Part shown: in pieces, positions 26,423 through 34,629 of the stretch
Position numbering within the stretch: position 1 is the first letter of the stretch
Layout of the letters: every line of letters starts with the position of its first letter
DNA from: an uncultured Bacteroidia bacterium
Lineage (GTDB): Bacteria > Bacteroidota > Bacteroidia > Bacteroidales > F082
Length of the DNA: 52,320 nt
Direction: 5' to 3'
Assembly (NCBI GenBank): GCA_902783365.1
Contig: CACZQL010000036.1
Location: 1-52,320, forward strand
Notes under the pieces: model-generated
Databases searched by the model: none
What the model was told of the DNA's origin: nothing
Seen by the model: the letters and a program-made list of their open reading frames with translations, nothing else
Program-made: the position numbers and the translations under genes

Positions 26423-27682
26423 TTACTGAACCAAAAACTTCTGAACCACTTGTTGACTGTTCTTCTGATACTTGGCAATATAAAGGCCCGGAACCAAATG
26501 TAAAACCGAGCTGTCAAGAACGCCTGAGGTGGTGCTGAGCATGCCCACTTTTCTTCCGGTAAGGTCGAAGATCTCCATGGTAACCAACTCGTTCTCCATC
26601 GGGGTTTCACCAATCTCCACATTCGACTGGATGGAAAGATCCGTCCCGTTGTCTTGCGAGATCATCGGGTAGTTCGTGGTCACCAAACGAATGCGGTAGT
26701 GTTCCCCAGGAAGCATCGAGCCGGGAATCTGAACATTGAGGCTACCGGAAACATTGGTGGTGATTCTTCCCAGTTCGGTGGGATTGCTGAAGCTACCATT
26801 GGATGAAGAGAGTTGGGCAATGACTTGGTTCGGCGCTCCGCCGAGGTTTTCGGGCGACATGGTGCCTTGGAGCCGGAAAGTGATAGAGAACGATTCCCCT
26901 AACTGTAAATGGTCTTGGACGATAGGATCAATTTCGATGCTAGGACGATACACCAGCAACACATCGTCAAGGAAGAGCTCGTCGGAAATGGCTCCTTCCC
27001 CCGGCACGTTGTTGGTGGTGACGGAGAAGAGGATGTAGCGTGGGTCGTCACAGGGACCATTGGCGTTGAAAGGCATAGAGATTCTTCTCCATTGATAGTC
27101 CACACCCGCCTCGGAAGTACGTGTGAAGTTGGCAGTGGCTGTAGCCACCACCTTGTTGTCGGGATCGAAAGTACTGTTAGCCATGGCTTTGAGATCGGCA
27201 TCGCCGTGGATGGCCGACCTCAGCTGGGCAGTTTGATAGGGGTTGGAACAACGAAAGCACACCCAGGCCGTCAGCGAGTCGGGCACAACGGAGATGGGAG
27301 TATTGAAACGGCTATCAGCCCTTTGCGTATAAACGTAGTTGTTCGATCCACTGGGCGTCATGCTGCCTGCGTGCATCCTGCCATTGGTCATGTTGCCGTT
27401 AGCGACAATTCCCAGGATGGAATTCGCCCAGATCCGAGCGCTTTTCGCTCCGGTACTGCCGGGCCGAGTGATGCTGGAAGGTTCCATCTGTTGAGACAAG
27501 AAACCTGTGAAAGACCCGTCCGCCGACATGGTGGAATGCCAATGAAGGGGCTCGATGGTGTTGGCGGTATTGCCGAAGTTGGCCCACTCCTCGAATCCCC
27601 TATTCTCGAACTGAATGCCAAATTGCGCTCTGCCTGCCATACAGACAAGACAGAGCGCAATGGCCATAAAAAGCCTATTCAT
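26423..27682 (-). CDS. Secreted T9SS protein with putative carbohydrate-binding domain
   Basis: A 419-residue protein with a signal peptide (LFMAIALCLVCMAGRA). A jelly-roll-like domain begins FENRGFEEWANFG and contains the WHSTMSADG, YTQRADSRFN and DELFLDDVLLVY patterns of the PCMD-type domains found in Bacteroidota surface proteins. The last ~75 residues form a type A T9SS sorting domain (VTMEIFDLTGRKVG, LVPGLYIAKYQKN, KFLVQ end), which directs export across the outer membrane and attachment to surface lipopolysaccharide. It starts 40 bp downstream of the 1055-residue protein gene and may be cotranscribed with it. Confidence 0.8.
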   Translation of the reverse strand: MNRLFMAIALCLVCMAGRAQFGIQFENRGFEEWANFGNTANTIEPLHWHSTMSADGSFTGFLSQQMEPSSITRPGSTGAKSARIWANSILGIVANGNMTNGRMHAGSMTPSGSNNYVYTQRADSRFNTPISVVPDSLTAWVCFRCSNPYQTAQLRSAIHGDADLKAMANSTFDPDNKVVATATANFTRTSEAGVDYQWRRISMPFNANGPCDDPRYILFSVTTNNVPGEGAISDELFLDDVLLVYRPSIEIDPIVQDHLQLGESFSITFRLQGTMSPENLGGAPNQVIAQLSSSNGSFSNPTELGRITTNVSGSLNVQIPGSMLPGEHYRIRLVTTNYPMISQDNGTDLSIQSNVEIGETPMENELVTMEIFDLTGRKVGMLSTTSGVLDSSVLHLVPGLYIAKYQKNSQQVVQKFLVQ

Positions 27683-27722
27683 TGGTAATAATTGGCTTTA
27701 AAACAGGAAAACAAGATAAACC

Positions 27723-30700
27723 CTACGGATAGATTAGTATCCTGTTTTCGGTACTGTTGCTCATGAACATATAACCTTTGCCAGGCTCAAGAGTCCGGCA
27801 GCTTCCCGACCAGCCATTCTCCGAGGAATAGATCGAGAAACCATTCTGGCTCTTGATGATGTCGCCATCCATCAAGGTAACACCCGAGAAGGCTTGTTCA
27901 ATGCTCATCGGGGTCGCTTTGACATAGGGAATCCAAGTCCAACCCGGCTTCAGGGTAATGGGGATGATGGTGGTGGATTGTTGAATGGCAATGTCGCTGG
28001 CGGAACTGACGAGCATCTGGGCGGCGTCGTGGCAGCCGACCACACCAACGAAAGTGATGACATCACCAACCACCAACCCTTCAACGACGGGCATGTGATA
28101 GATGTTCATTTGGCTGCCGTTCTGGGAGATGAGGGAATTGTCGTCGTTGTTGATGCTTTCGACGGTTGCCTGCTCAATGCAGATACGGGTAGCTTGCAGC
28201 ATGTTGCTTCCCTCATAGTCCTCCAACACTTCAGCAATGGTCTTGGTAACCACAGGCAGTTCATTGCCGGAACTAATAATCATCAGTTCTGACTCGTTAC
28301 CACCGTTGATGCCGCTCAGCTCCACCAAGCCGTGGAACACACTCTTCTTACCGTAGGCGCTCACCAAGTCACCTTGGACGAGTACGGCGGGAACCGTGTT
28401 GTTGTTGAGATACAGCACGATGCCGGCGGTGGCGTCCTGAATATAGATGTTGCGTCCGTCTATGAAGGTGACGATGCCTTCCACCAGAGCATATTCATTG
28501 TTCTCCAAAGCGCGGGCTTCGGCAATAGTGATCAAGGTGGTGAAAGTGAAGGTGGCGCTGGCAATCTCACTGTCGGTCATGCCTTCAACGGCGGCCATGG
28601 CTTTCACCGTGGTGGTGGTGCTCACCGTGAAAGGTCCGGTATAAACCGTGCTGCTGCTGGTGGGGTCGGAACCGTCCAACGTATAATAGATAACGGCTCC
28701 CTCGGTGGCGCAGGCCAGGGTGACTTCCTGAGGCTCAGAATAGGAACCGCCTTCAGGACTGATAGTAGGTGTCTCGACCATCACCATCGGCGTAGTCTCA
28801 CCCTCTTTGTAAAGGAACACCATGGGGTAATTCTCGTTGCCTAAGTTGTTGACGGCGTAGGCTTTGTAAGCAGTGCCATCAGCGGAAGTACCGCCAATGA
28901 AACGGTTGCCGTTGCTGGAATTAGTCAGGAGGATACCACCTTGTAAGATACGAGCAGTCCAAATGCTCGAAGCATTGTTGGAGAGGGACAGGTTGGTGCC
29001 GCTACTGTTATTCAGGTATTTCCCATTGAGGACAACGTAATAACCATTCTCAGCGGCTTCAAATCTAACCTGATAGGGCATTTCGTTGCAATCAACAAAG
29101 GTGGTCACGCTTTGTGCATCGGTATTGATTTCCACGTTGACGGCTTGAAGGGCACTGTTGGAGATAGTGGCGGTGGCGGCGGTTCCAGCCGACTCACAGA
29201 CAAGCAGGTAGGAATCGGTGGTGTTGATGTCGATGGGGTTGGTTACCTTGTTGAAGGTCACAGCGACCGGGGTGACAATGCTGTAGGTGGCCGAGACCAC
29301 ACCACTGTTCACATAACCTTCCTTCATGGCGATGGCTTTCACGGTAACATCATTCATAATTTGCAGAGGCTCGCTATAAACGACGCTGGAAGCATCAGGC
29401 TCGGTTCCGTCGATGGTGTAATGGATCTCCGCGCCTTCGGTGTCACAAGTGATGGTGACTTCCACCATGCCGACATATTGTCCGCCTTCGGGGCTGATGA
29501 CGGGCGTAGCTACGGTGAGTTGCGGGACCGTGCTGGTAATGATATCGTCAACCGATCTTGGAGAGATCTGGATCGTCTCATTATGGCACCCGATGAAGCC
29601 CACGAGGTCGGCTTCTTCGCCTGCCGTGACAACGTAGTCAGCAAGGACCTTGAAGTTATCGTAGAGGGACATGGGGTTGCCATCCTGGGTGAATGTGGTG
29701 GTACGGCCTGCGGAGTTACCCGTAGTGAAGGTGTGGTCCTCATCGAAAGTGATCCCCTCGATTTTGACCAACTTGCTGGTGTAGTCTGCGAAGTTGGAGG
29801 TGATTTGGGCGACGGTAGCCACGACAGGCTCCACTGGGGTACCGGCGACACCTTCCGGGAAGGTTTGGGAAGGCACGAACTCGATTAACCCGTTGTAGAG
29901 GCTGGAAGTGCCATAGATGCCGCCACTGATGACATCACCATTCTCGTAGGTGTTAGTCATGGAGCCAAACACCAAGAGGCCGCCCGTGGCATCCTGCAAG
30001 TAGAGGTAGTTGCCGTTTTGGAACACGGCGGTGACGTCACCGGAGATGCCAGAGACTGTCGTGTTGTTTTCGGGATGGGCCTCCTTCCATGCGGCGATGT
30101 TTTCATACATCTCGGGGAAGGTGTAGGCAGCGGTGACAACGGCACTCTCGGTCATTTCTGCCTTGAACGCTCTGGCTTTCACCGTGGTATTCTCGGTGAG
30201 GATGAGGCCCTCGGTGGGAAACACCGCGCTGGCTTCAGTGGGGGTGTCGCCGTTGGTGGTGTAGCGGATGGTGGCGCCCTCGGTGGCGCAGGTGGCCGTC
30301 ACGGTGACGCTGTTGGAATAGACAGCGCCAGCAGCGGGACTCAGCACAGGGGCGGAAACGATGGGTTGCGTTCCTCCTGTTGACCAGGTGATGTCAATCT
30401 CGTCCAAATACATAGCATCTTGAGCCGAACGGAGACCAATGAAGGCGTAGCTGTCGTTGATGACAAGCTCCGTGCTGGTTCCATAGACAATCGTACCAAT
30501 CAGTGTGCCTTGAGTATCGGAATTGTAAAGCTCCGTGGGAGCGGTGTATTCGGAATCTTTACCGTAAACGTTCAGGGTACGTCCATTGGCGGTGTTCGAG
30601 TTCCAGACTACACTGACCAACGTCACCGTGCCTCCCGAGGCAGTGGTGATGATTCCAGAGTTGCTGTTTTTGCTTCTCAACTGGATGGCACCGTTGCTAC

Positions 30701-30890
30701 CAGCACTCTGACCAGCATAAACTGCCTCGGAATTGCCAGTAACACCCGACCATGAGGTATAGGATGTCCCAGTCACTCCAGTCGATTCCCGTGTAAGAAC
30801 ATCGGTCACATCGACTCTTGTTTGTCCCCACAAGGGGACACATAGCATCAGCAGCAATGCTGCCAAACAAAAAGTAATTCCTTTTTTCAT
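27723..30890 (-). CDS. Large exported modular protein with chitobiase-C-like domains
   Basis: A 1055-residue exported protein (signal peptide ending VPLWGQ). Domain order by eye: a unique N-terminal domain, then a ~80-residue Ig-like unit of the chitobiase/hexosaminidase C-terminal type (CATEGATIRYTTNGDTPTE) at about 177-260. A ~190-residue module with YLYLQDATGGLLVFGSMTN follows to ~455, a second Ig-like unit to ~540 and a VTNPIDINTTDSYLLV module to ~695. A third Ig-like unit runs ~702-785, and an ITIAEARALENNEYALV module to ~972. A terminal GWTWIPY domain ends in RILIYP. Nearly all modules have close counterparts in the 2338-residue protein at 38.7 kb. Unlike that protein it has no T9SS sorting tail. 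Function unknown; adhesion or glycan binding is a guess. Confidence 0.8.
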   Translation of the reverse strand: MKKGITFCLAALLLMLCVPLWGQTRVDVTDVLTRESTGVTGTSYTSWSGVTGNSEAVYAGQSAGSNGAIQLRSKNSNSGIITTASGGTVTLVSVVWNSNTANGRTLNVYGKDSEYTAPTELYNSDTQGTLIGTIVYGTSTELVINDSYAFIGLRSAQDAMYLDEIDITWSTGGTQPIVSAPVLSPAAGAVYSNSVTVTATCATEGATIRYTTNGDTPTEASAVFPTEGLILTENTTVKARAFKAEMTESAVVTAAYTFPEMYENIAAWKEAHPENNTTVSGISGDVTAVFQNGNYLYLQDATGGLLVFGSMTNTYENGDVISGGIYGTSSLYNGLIEFVPSQTFPEGVAGTPVEPVVATVAQITSNFADYTSKLVKIEGITFDEDHTFTTGNSAGRTTTFTQDGNPMSLYDNFKVLADYVVTAGEEADLVGFIGCHNETIQISPRSVDDIITSTVPQLTVATPVISPEGGQYVGMVEVTITCDTEGAEIHYTIDGTEPDASSVVYSEPLQIMNDVTVKAIAMKEGYVNSGVVSATYSIVTPVAVTFNKVTNPIDINTTDSYLLVCESAGTAATATISNSALQAVNVEINTDAQSVTTFVDCNEMPYQVRFEAAENGYYVVLNGKYLNNSSGTNLSLSNNASSIWTARILQGGILLTNSSNGNRFIGGTSADGTAYKAYAVNNLGNENYPMVFLYKEGETTPMVMVETPTISPEGGSYSEPQEVTLACATEGAVIYYTLDGSDPTSSSTVYTGPFTVSTTTTVKAMAAVEGMTDSEIASATFTFTTLITIAEARALENNEYALVEGIVTFIDGRNIYIQDATAGIVLYLNNNTVPAVLVQGDLVSAYGKKSVFHGLVELSGINGGNESELMIISSGNELPVVTKTIAEVLEDYEGSNMLQATRICIEQATVESINNDDNSLISQNGSQMNIYHMPVVEGLVVGDVITFVGVVGCHDAAQMLVSSASDIAIQQSTTIIPITLKPGWTWIPYVKATPMSIEQAFSGVTLMDGDIIKSQNGFSIYSSENGWSGSCRTLEPGKGYMFMSNSTENRILIYP

Positions 30891-30899
30891 GATAAATAC

Positions 30900-30917
30900 T
30901 TTAATTGATTGATATTT
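30900..30917 (-). promoter_or_regulatory. Leader element shared with the 2338-residue paralogue
   Basis: On the minus strand this reads AAATATCAATCAATTAAA, 9 bp before the start codon. The identical 18-mer lies 9 bp before the start of the paralogue (38635-38652). It could be a retained ancestral leader or a shared regulatory site. Confidence 0.6.
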
Positions 30918-30957
30918 AATAATTTAATTCTAATCATCTTTCCATAAAGCCAATCTA

Positions 30958-30965
30958 CAAAGATA
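30958..30965 (-). promoter_or_regulatory. Bacteroidota -7 element of the 1055-residue protein gene
   Basis: TATCTTTG on the minus strand, followed by GTA as in the paralogue's promoter. No clear TTG is visible at -33. Confidence 0.5.
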
Positions 30966-31044
30966 ATTATCTTTTATATTAAAAAAAGAAATAAAACTAG
31001 GAGTTATCAACAACACCTGTTGATATCGAAATTTTCTTTTTTTC

Positions 31045-31073
31045 TTGACATTTCCCAAAAAAATGTACTTTTG
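31045..31073 (+). promoter_or_regulatory. Bacteroidota promoter of glmS
   Basis: TTG (31045-31047), 18 bp, TACTTTTG (31066-31073), 23 bp before the start codon. There is no room for a glmS ribozyme in the leader. Confidence 0.65.
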
Positions 31074-31096
31074 TTCTTTTTTAAAGGAAAAACAAC

Positions 31097-32941
31097 ATGT
31101 GTGGAATCGTCGCCTATGTGGGCTATCAAGAGGCCTACCCTATCTTAATTGAGGGATTGAAACGTCTTGAATATCGCGGTTACGACAGCGCCGGCGTGGC
31201 GCTGCTCAATGCATCGAATGAGTTGAACGTCTATAAAGCCAAAGGGAAAGTCTCTGACTTGGAAGCCTACGCCTCCGACAAAGACCTTGGCGGACATATC
31301 GGCATCGCCCATACCCGATGGGCTACCCACGGCGAGCCTAACCAAACCAACGCACACCCACACCTCTCCAACTCAGGCAACATCGCACTGATTCACAACG
31401 GCATCATCGAAAACTACCTGAGCCTCCGCAAAGAACTCGAGAAACGTGGCTTCACCTTCAAGTCATCAACCGATACTGAGGTGCTCACCAACCTCATCGA
31501 AGACGTGCAGCAAAGCGAGCATGTCGATCTCTTCGAGGCCGTGCGCATCGCCCTCAACCACGTGGTGGGCGCCTACGCCATCGCCATCGTCGAGAAAGGC
31601 CACCCCGACCAAATCATCGCCGCCCGCAAAGGTAGCCCCATGGTCATCGGCATCGGCGACAACGAATATTACATCGCCTCCGACGCCACCCCCATCGTGG
31701 GTCGCACCCAAAAGGTGGTCTATATCGAAGACGAGCAGGTGGTCCGCATCAAACTCGGCGAAGAACTCCACATCAAGACCATCCAAGACGTGGAAGCCAT
31801 TCCCTACGTGCAAGAGCTCAAGATGAACCTCGACTCCATCGAGAAAGCCGGCTTCGACCACTTCATGATGAAGGAAATCTATGAGCAACCCACCATTGTG
31901 CGCGACACCATGCGTGGTCGCCTTCACCCGGAAAGCAACACCGTCCGCCTCGGCGGCATCGCAAAATATGAGAAACAGCTCCTCTACGCCGACAACATCG
32001 TCTTTGTGGCTTGCGGTACCTCCTGGCACGCCAGCCTCGTGGGCAGCTATATGATCGAGAAACTGGCCAAAATCCGTGTCAAAGTGGAATACGCCTCTGA
32101 GTTCCGCTACCGCGACCCGGTGGTCACCCCCCACGATGTGGTCATCGCCGTGTCGCAGTCCGGTGAGACCGCCGACACCCTCGCCGCCATCAACCTGGCC
32201 AAGGAAAAAGGCGCCATCGTGCTCGGCATCTGCAACGTGATTGGTTCCTCCATCTCAAGGGCCACCGACGCTGGCATCTATACCCACGCAGGTCCTGAGA
32301 TTGGCGTCGCCTCCACCAAAGCCTTCACCTCACAAGTCACCGTGATGGCCATGCTCGCCCTCCGCCTTGCCGAACTCAAAGGCTCCATGAAAGACGAGGA
32401 ACGCCTCGAGTTCATCAAGGAACTCGACAGCATCCCGGAGAAAATCCAATGGACCCTCGACCACAGCGGCCACGTGAAGGACATCGCCGCCAAGTACAAG
32501 GATGTGCGTAACATGCTCTACCTCGGCCGACTGCAAAACTACCCCGTCGCCCTCGAAGGCGCCCTGAAACTCAAGGAAATCTCCTACATCCATGCAGAAG
32601 GCTATCCCGCCGCCGAGATGAAGCACGGTCCTATCGCCTTGATCGACAAGGATATGCCCGTGGTGTTTATCGCCACCAACCACAGCACCTACGAGAAGGT
32701 GATCAGTAACATTCAAGAGGTGAAAGCCCGCGACGGCAAAATCATCGCCATCGTGAGTGAGAAGGACGTGTTGGCCCGCAAGATGGCCGACTATGTCATC
32801 GAGATTCCCGAGACGGAATGCCTGTACTCTCCCCTATTGGCCACTGTGCCACTGCAAATCCTGGCCTACTACATCGCCGTGATGCGCGGCTGCAATGTCG
32901 ATCAACCGCGCAACCTGGCCAAATCGGTGACGGTGGAATAA
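31097..32941 (+). CDS. glmS: Glutamine-fructose-6-phosphate aminotransferase (isomerizing)
   Basis: A 614-residue enzyme that makes glucosamine-6-phosphate from fructose-6-phosphate and glutamine, the entry to peptidoglycan and lipopolysaccharide amino sugars. The N-terminal glutaminase starts MCGIVAYVGYQ (Cys2 nucleophile) with RLEYRGYDSAG and THGEPNQTNAHPH. Two SIS domains follow (CGTSWHASL, SQSGETADTLAAI, EGALKLKEISYIHAEGYPAAE), and the tail LAKSVTVE is the usual C terminus. The coding sequence is GC-rich with strong codon bias, as expected for a well-expressed gene. It is convergent with the metallophosphatase across a heptad array. Confidence 0.97.
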   Translation: MCGIVAYVGYQEAYPILIEGLKRLEYRGYDSAGVALLNASNELNVYKAKGKVSDLEAYASDKDLGGHIGIAHTRWATHGEPNQTNAHPHLSNSGNIALIHNGIIENYLSLRKELEKRGFTFKSSTDTEVLTNLIEDVQQSEHVDLFEAVRIALNHVVGAYAIAIVEKGHPDQIIAARKGSPMVIGIGDNEYYIASDATPIVGRTQKVVYIEDEQVVRIKLGEELHIKTIQDVEAIPYVQELKMNLDSIEKAGFDHFMMKEIYEQPTIVRDTMRGRLHPESNTVRLGGIAKYEKQLLYADNIVFVACGTSWHASLVGSYMIEKLAKIRVKVEYASEFRYRDPVVTPHDVVIAVSQSGETADTLAAINLAKEKGAIVLGICNVIGSSISRATDAGIYTHAGPEIGVASTKAFTSQVTVMAMLALRLAELKGSMKDEERLEFIKELDSIPEKIQWTLDHSGHVKDIAAKYKDVRNMLYLGRLQNYPVALEGALKLKEISYIHAEGYPAAEMKHGPIALIDKDMPVVFIATNHSTYEKVISNIQEVKARDGKIIAIVSEKDVLARKMADYVIEIPETECLYSPLLATVPLQILAYYIAVMRGCNVDQPRNLAKSVTVE

Positions 32942-32945
32942 AAAA

Positions 32946-32973
32946 AGAAGACAGAAGGCAGAAGTCAGAAGTT
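32946..32973. repeat. Heptad array between convergent glmS and metallophosphatase genes
   Basis: Four units, AGAAGAC, AGAAGGC, AGAAGTC, AGAAGTT. It begins 4 bp after the glmS stop and includes the metallophosphatase stop (TGA on the minus strand, 32965-32967) plus its last two codons (Asn-Phe). Confidence 0.85.
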
Positions 32974-33864
32974 GGCGAGTTCGCGGTATTCGTAGGTGAC
33001 TTTGTCGGCACAACGCACCACAAGGTAAGATGGTTGGTTTTTGCCCTCGTTGAGGTTGTCGGTCATCACATACGGCACTCCGTAGAAGGTCTTGTGGTCA
33101 CGATAATGGAAGTGTCCCATGATGACCATATCGACCTTAAAGCGACTCATGAGGTCCATGAAGGCATATTGCTCATCCTCAGGGAGATTGGCCGCTGGCG
33201 TGGTCGTGTAATTATAAGTGGTGCGGAACATCCAGTTGTGGCTGATGACAAAACAATAGCGATAGTCCGAGCGATGGCCAAGTTGTTCCTCAAGCCAATC
33301 CATCTGGCGCTTGCCGTGAGTGCCATTGCCAGAGTCCAAAAAGACAAATAAGTCCTTAAAACCTCCAACAGTATTGACCGTCACCGTGTAAGTCGAGGTG
33401 TGGAAATGTTTTTTAAAATACTCGGCGCAGTCGAAATACACGTCGTGGTTGCCAATAATCGGATAGCAGGGGTCGTCGTCCACATGAACCGCGGGGTCAA
33501 ACCGCATTGCTTCCTCGCAGAGGATATAAGGATTCTCGCCACTCTCGTTGGCCAAATCGCCCGCGACAATGGAAAAGGCCGCCTCCGGGTCGTTGCGCTC
33601 GGCAGTAACGTATGCCGTTAACCTATCGTTGTTGTCGTTGACATGGGAGTCAGAGCAGGAATAAAAGGTATAATGGTCGGGAATCGAGTCCAATACAAAG
33701 GGGGCGTGCTGAGCATTCCAGTCGAGCCAATCGGCCACACGCTCCTCGGTGTCACTACGGTTCACCACCATGCCCAACACATCGAGGCGGTTGCAGGAAT
33801 ACAGTCCTGAAATCAAAATCAATCCACAGGAAATCAATGAAATATACTTCGTTCTTTTCATCAT
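32965..33864 (-). CDS. Calcineurin-like metallophosphatase, probable lipoprotein
   Basis: A 299-residue protein with an N-terminal signal and a lipobox-like SGLYSC. The metallophosphoesterase motifs occur in order: CSDSHV, VAGDLANE, IIGNHDVYF, VISHNW and MGHFHYRD, giving a dinuclear metal site. It should hydrolyse a phosphoester outside the cytoplasm; the substrate is not evident. The start could also be 33861 (MM versus M). It follows an outer-membrane protein gene by 9 bp, so the two are probably one operon. Its last two codons and stop lie in a heptad array. Confidence 0.87.
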   Translation of the reverse strand: MMKRTKYISLISCGLILISGLYSCNRLDVLGMVVNRSDTEERVADWLDWNAQHAPFVLDSIPDHYTFYSCSDSHVNDNNDRLTAYVTAERNDPEAAFSIVAGDLANESGENPYILCEEAMRFDPAVHVDDDPCYPIIGNHDVYFDCAEYFKKHFHTSTYTVTVNTVGGFKDLFVFLDSGNGTHGKRQMDWLEEQLGHRSDYRYCFVISHNWMFRTTYNYTTTPAANLPEDEQYAFMDLMSRFKVDMVIMGHFHYRDHKTFYGVPYVMTDNLNEGKNQPSYLVVRCADKVTYEYRELANF

Positions 33865-33873
33865 CGTCAGTTT

Positions 33874-34572
33874 TTAATAATTAAAGACACATCCAACATT
33901 GACATAAAAACCGTTCGGTTGAGCGGAGAGGTTCAGCACCCCGCAGGGATGAAGGCCCGCCTCGGCGGTAAGCCGCCATTGGTCGTTAAGGCCATAATAG
34001 CCGTGCAGGTTATAATAGAATAAGGTGAAACGCTCGATAATGAATTCCCGGTAGTTAGACACACCGGCGCCAATGTTCCAAGGGTGATCCTGAGCAAACA
34101 GGTTGTATTCCACGTCAAAGACGATGTTCATTGGCTCGAAGATGGTTCCTTCTCCCCCATTCTTACGGAGCGGCACCTCCGCGATGTAGCGGTTGCACAG
34201 CCCGAACTTGAAGTTCCAGTGGATGTTGCGATAGCCCGCACTCAGCATGGCGTTGAATTCCTGGAGTTTATAGCGCTTGAAATAGCGGTATAGATACCGG
34301 TTTTCAAGGAACAAGGTGCCTTTTTTCCCCTTCAACAGATCCACTTGATACACAAAGTCCAAATCATAATGGTTCTCAGTACTCGCCTGGAGTCCAACCC
34401 CCATCCTGAAGTTCTCAGCCAGGTTGAAGTCGGAAGCCACGGCAAAATTCCCGATGGAGCCCGCCGTACGGTTGTAGTCATGCTCGGCGTATGCCCGGAT
34501 AACGCCCGCAGGTTGGGCAGTCGCGCCCACCACAAGCACCAAAAACAGAAATGATAAAAATACTCTTTTCAT
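33874..34572 (-). CDS. Small outer-membrane beta-barrel-like protein
   Basis: A 232-residue protein with signal peptide (MKRVFLSFLFLVLVVGATAQ) and alternating-residue strands rich in Tyr and Phe (YLYRYFKRYKL, NIHWNFKFGLCNRYI, FTLFYYNLHGYYGL). It ends VNVGCVFNY with a C-terminal aromatic residue, as in outer-membrane barrels. I do not recognise a named family. The start at 34572 is chosen because the signal peptide begins there and its promoter (34592-34599) lies just upstream, although an open frame continues to 34950. It heads the operon with the metallophosphatase, so a shared role at the cell surface is possible. Confidence 0.72.
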   Translation of the reverse strand: MKRVFLSFLFLVLVVGATAQPAGVIRAYAEHDYNRTAGSIGNFAVASDFNLAENFRMGVGLQASTENHYDLDFVYQVDLLKGKKGTLFLENRYLYRYFKRYKLQEFNAMLSAGYRNIHWNFKFGLCNRYIAEVPLRKNGGEGTIFEPMNIVFDVEYNLFAQDHPWNIGAGVSNYREFIIERFTLFYYNLHGYYGLNDQWRLTAEAGLHPCGVLNLSAQPNGFYVNVGCVFNY

Positions 34573-34581
34573 GGCTAAATT

Positions 34582-34615
34582 TTTGTCGATGCAAAGATAG
34601 TGTTTTTTATTTTTG
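34582..34615 (+). promoter_or_regulatory. Bacteroidota promoter of nnr
   Basis: TTTG (34582-34585), 22 bp, TATTTTTG (34608-34615), 14 bp before the nnr start at 34630. Transcription of nnr and of the divergent operon must compete for this region. Confidence 0.65.
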
Positions 34616-34619
34616 CAAA
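34592..34619 (-). promoter_or_regulatory. Bacteroidota promoter of the barrel protein-metallophosphatase operon
   Basis: TATCTTTG on the minus strand (34592-34599) with TTTG 16 bp further upstream (34616-34619). It interleaves with the nnr promoter on the other strand. Confidence 0.6.
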
Positions 34620-34629
34620 AAAATTCGCC

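Noticed and set aside
30966..31096. glmS ribozyme upstream of glmS
   Set aside because: The leader after the promoter is about 20 bases, too short, and the ribozyme core is not present.
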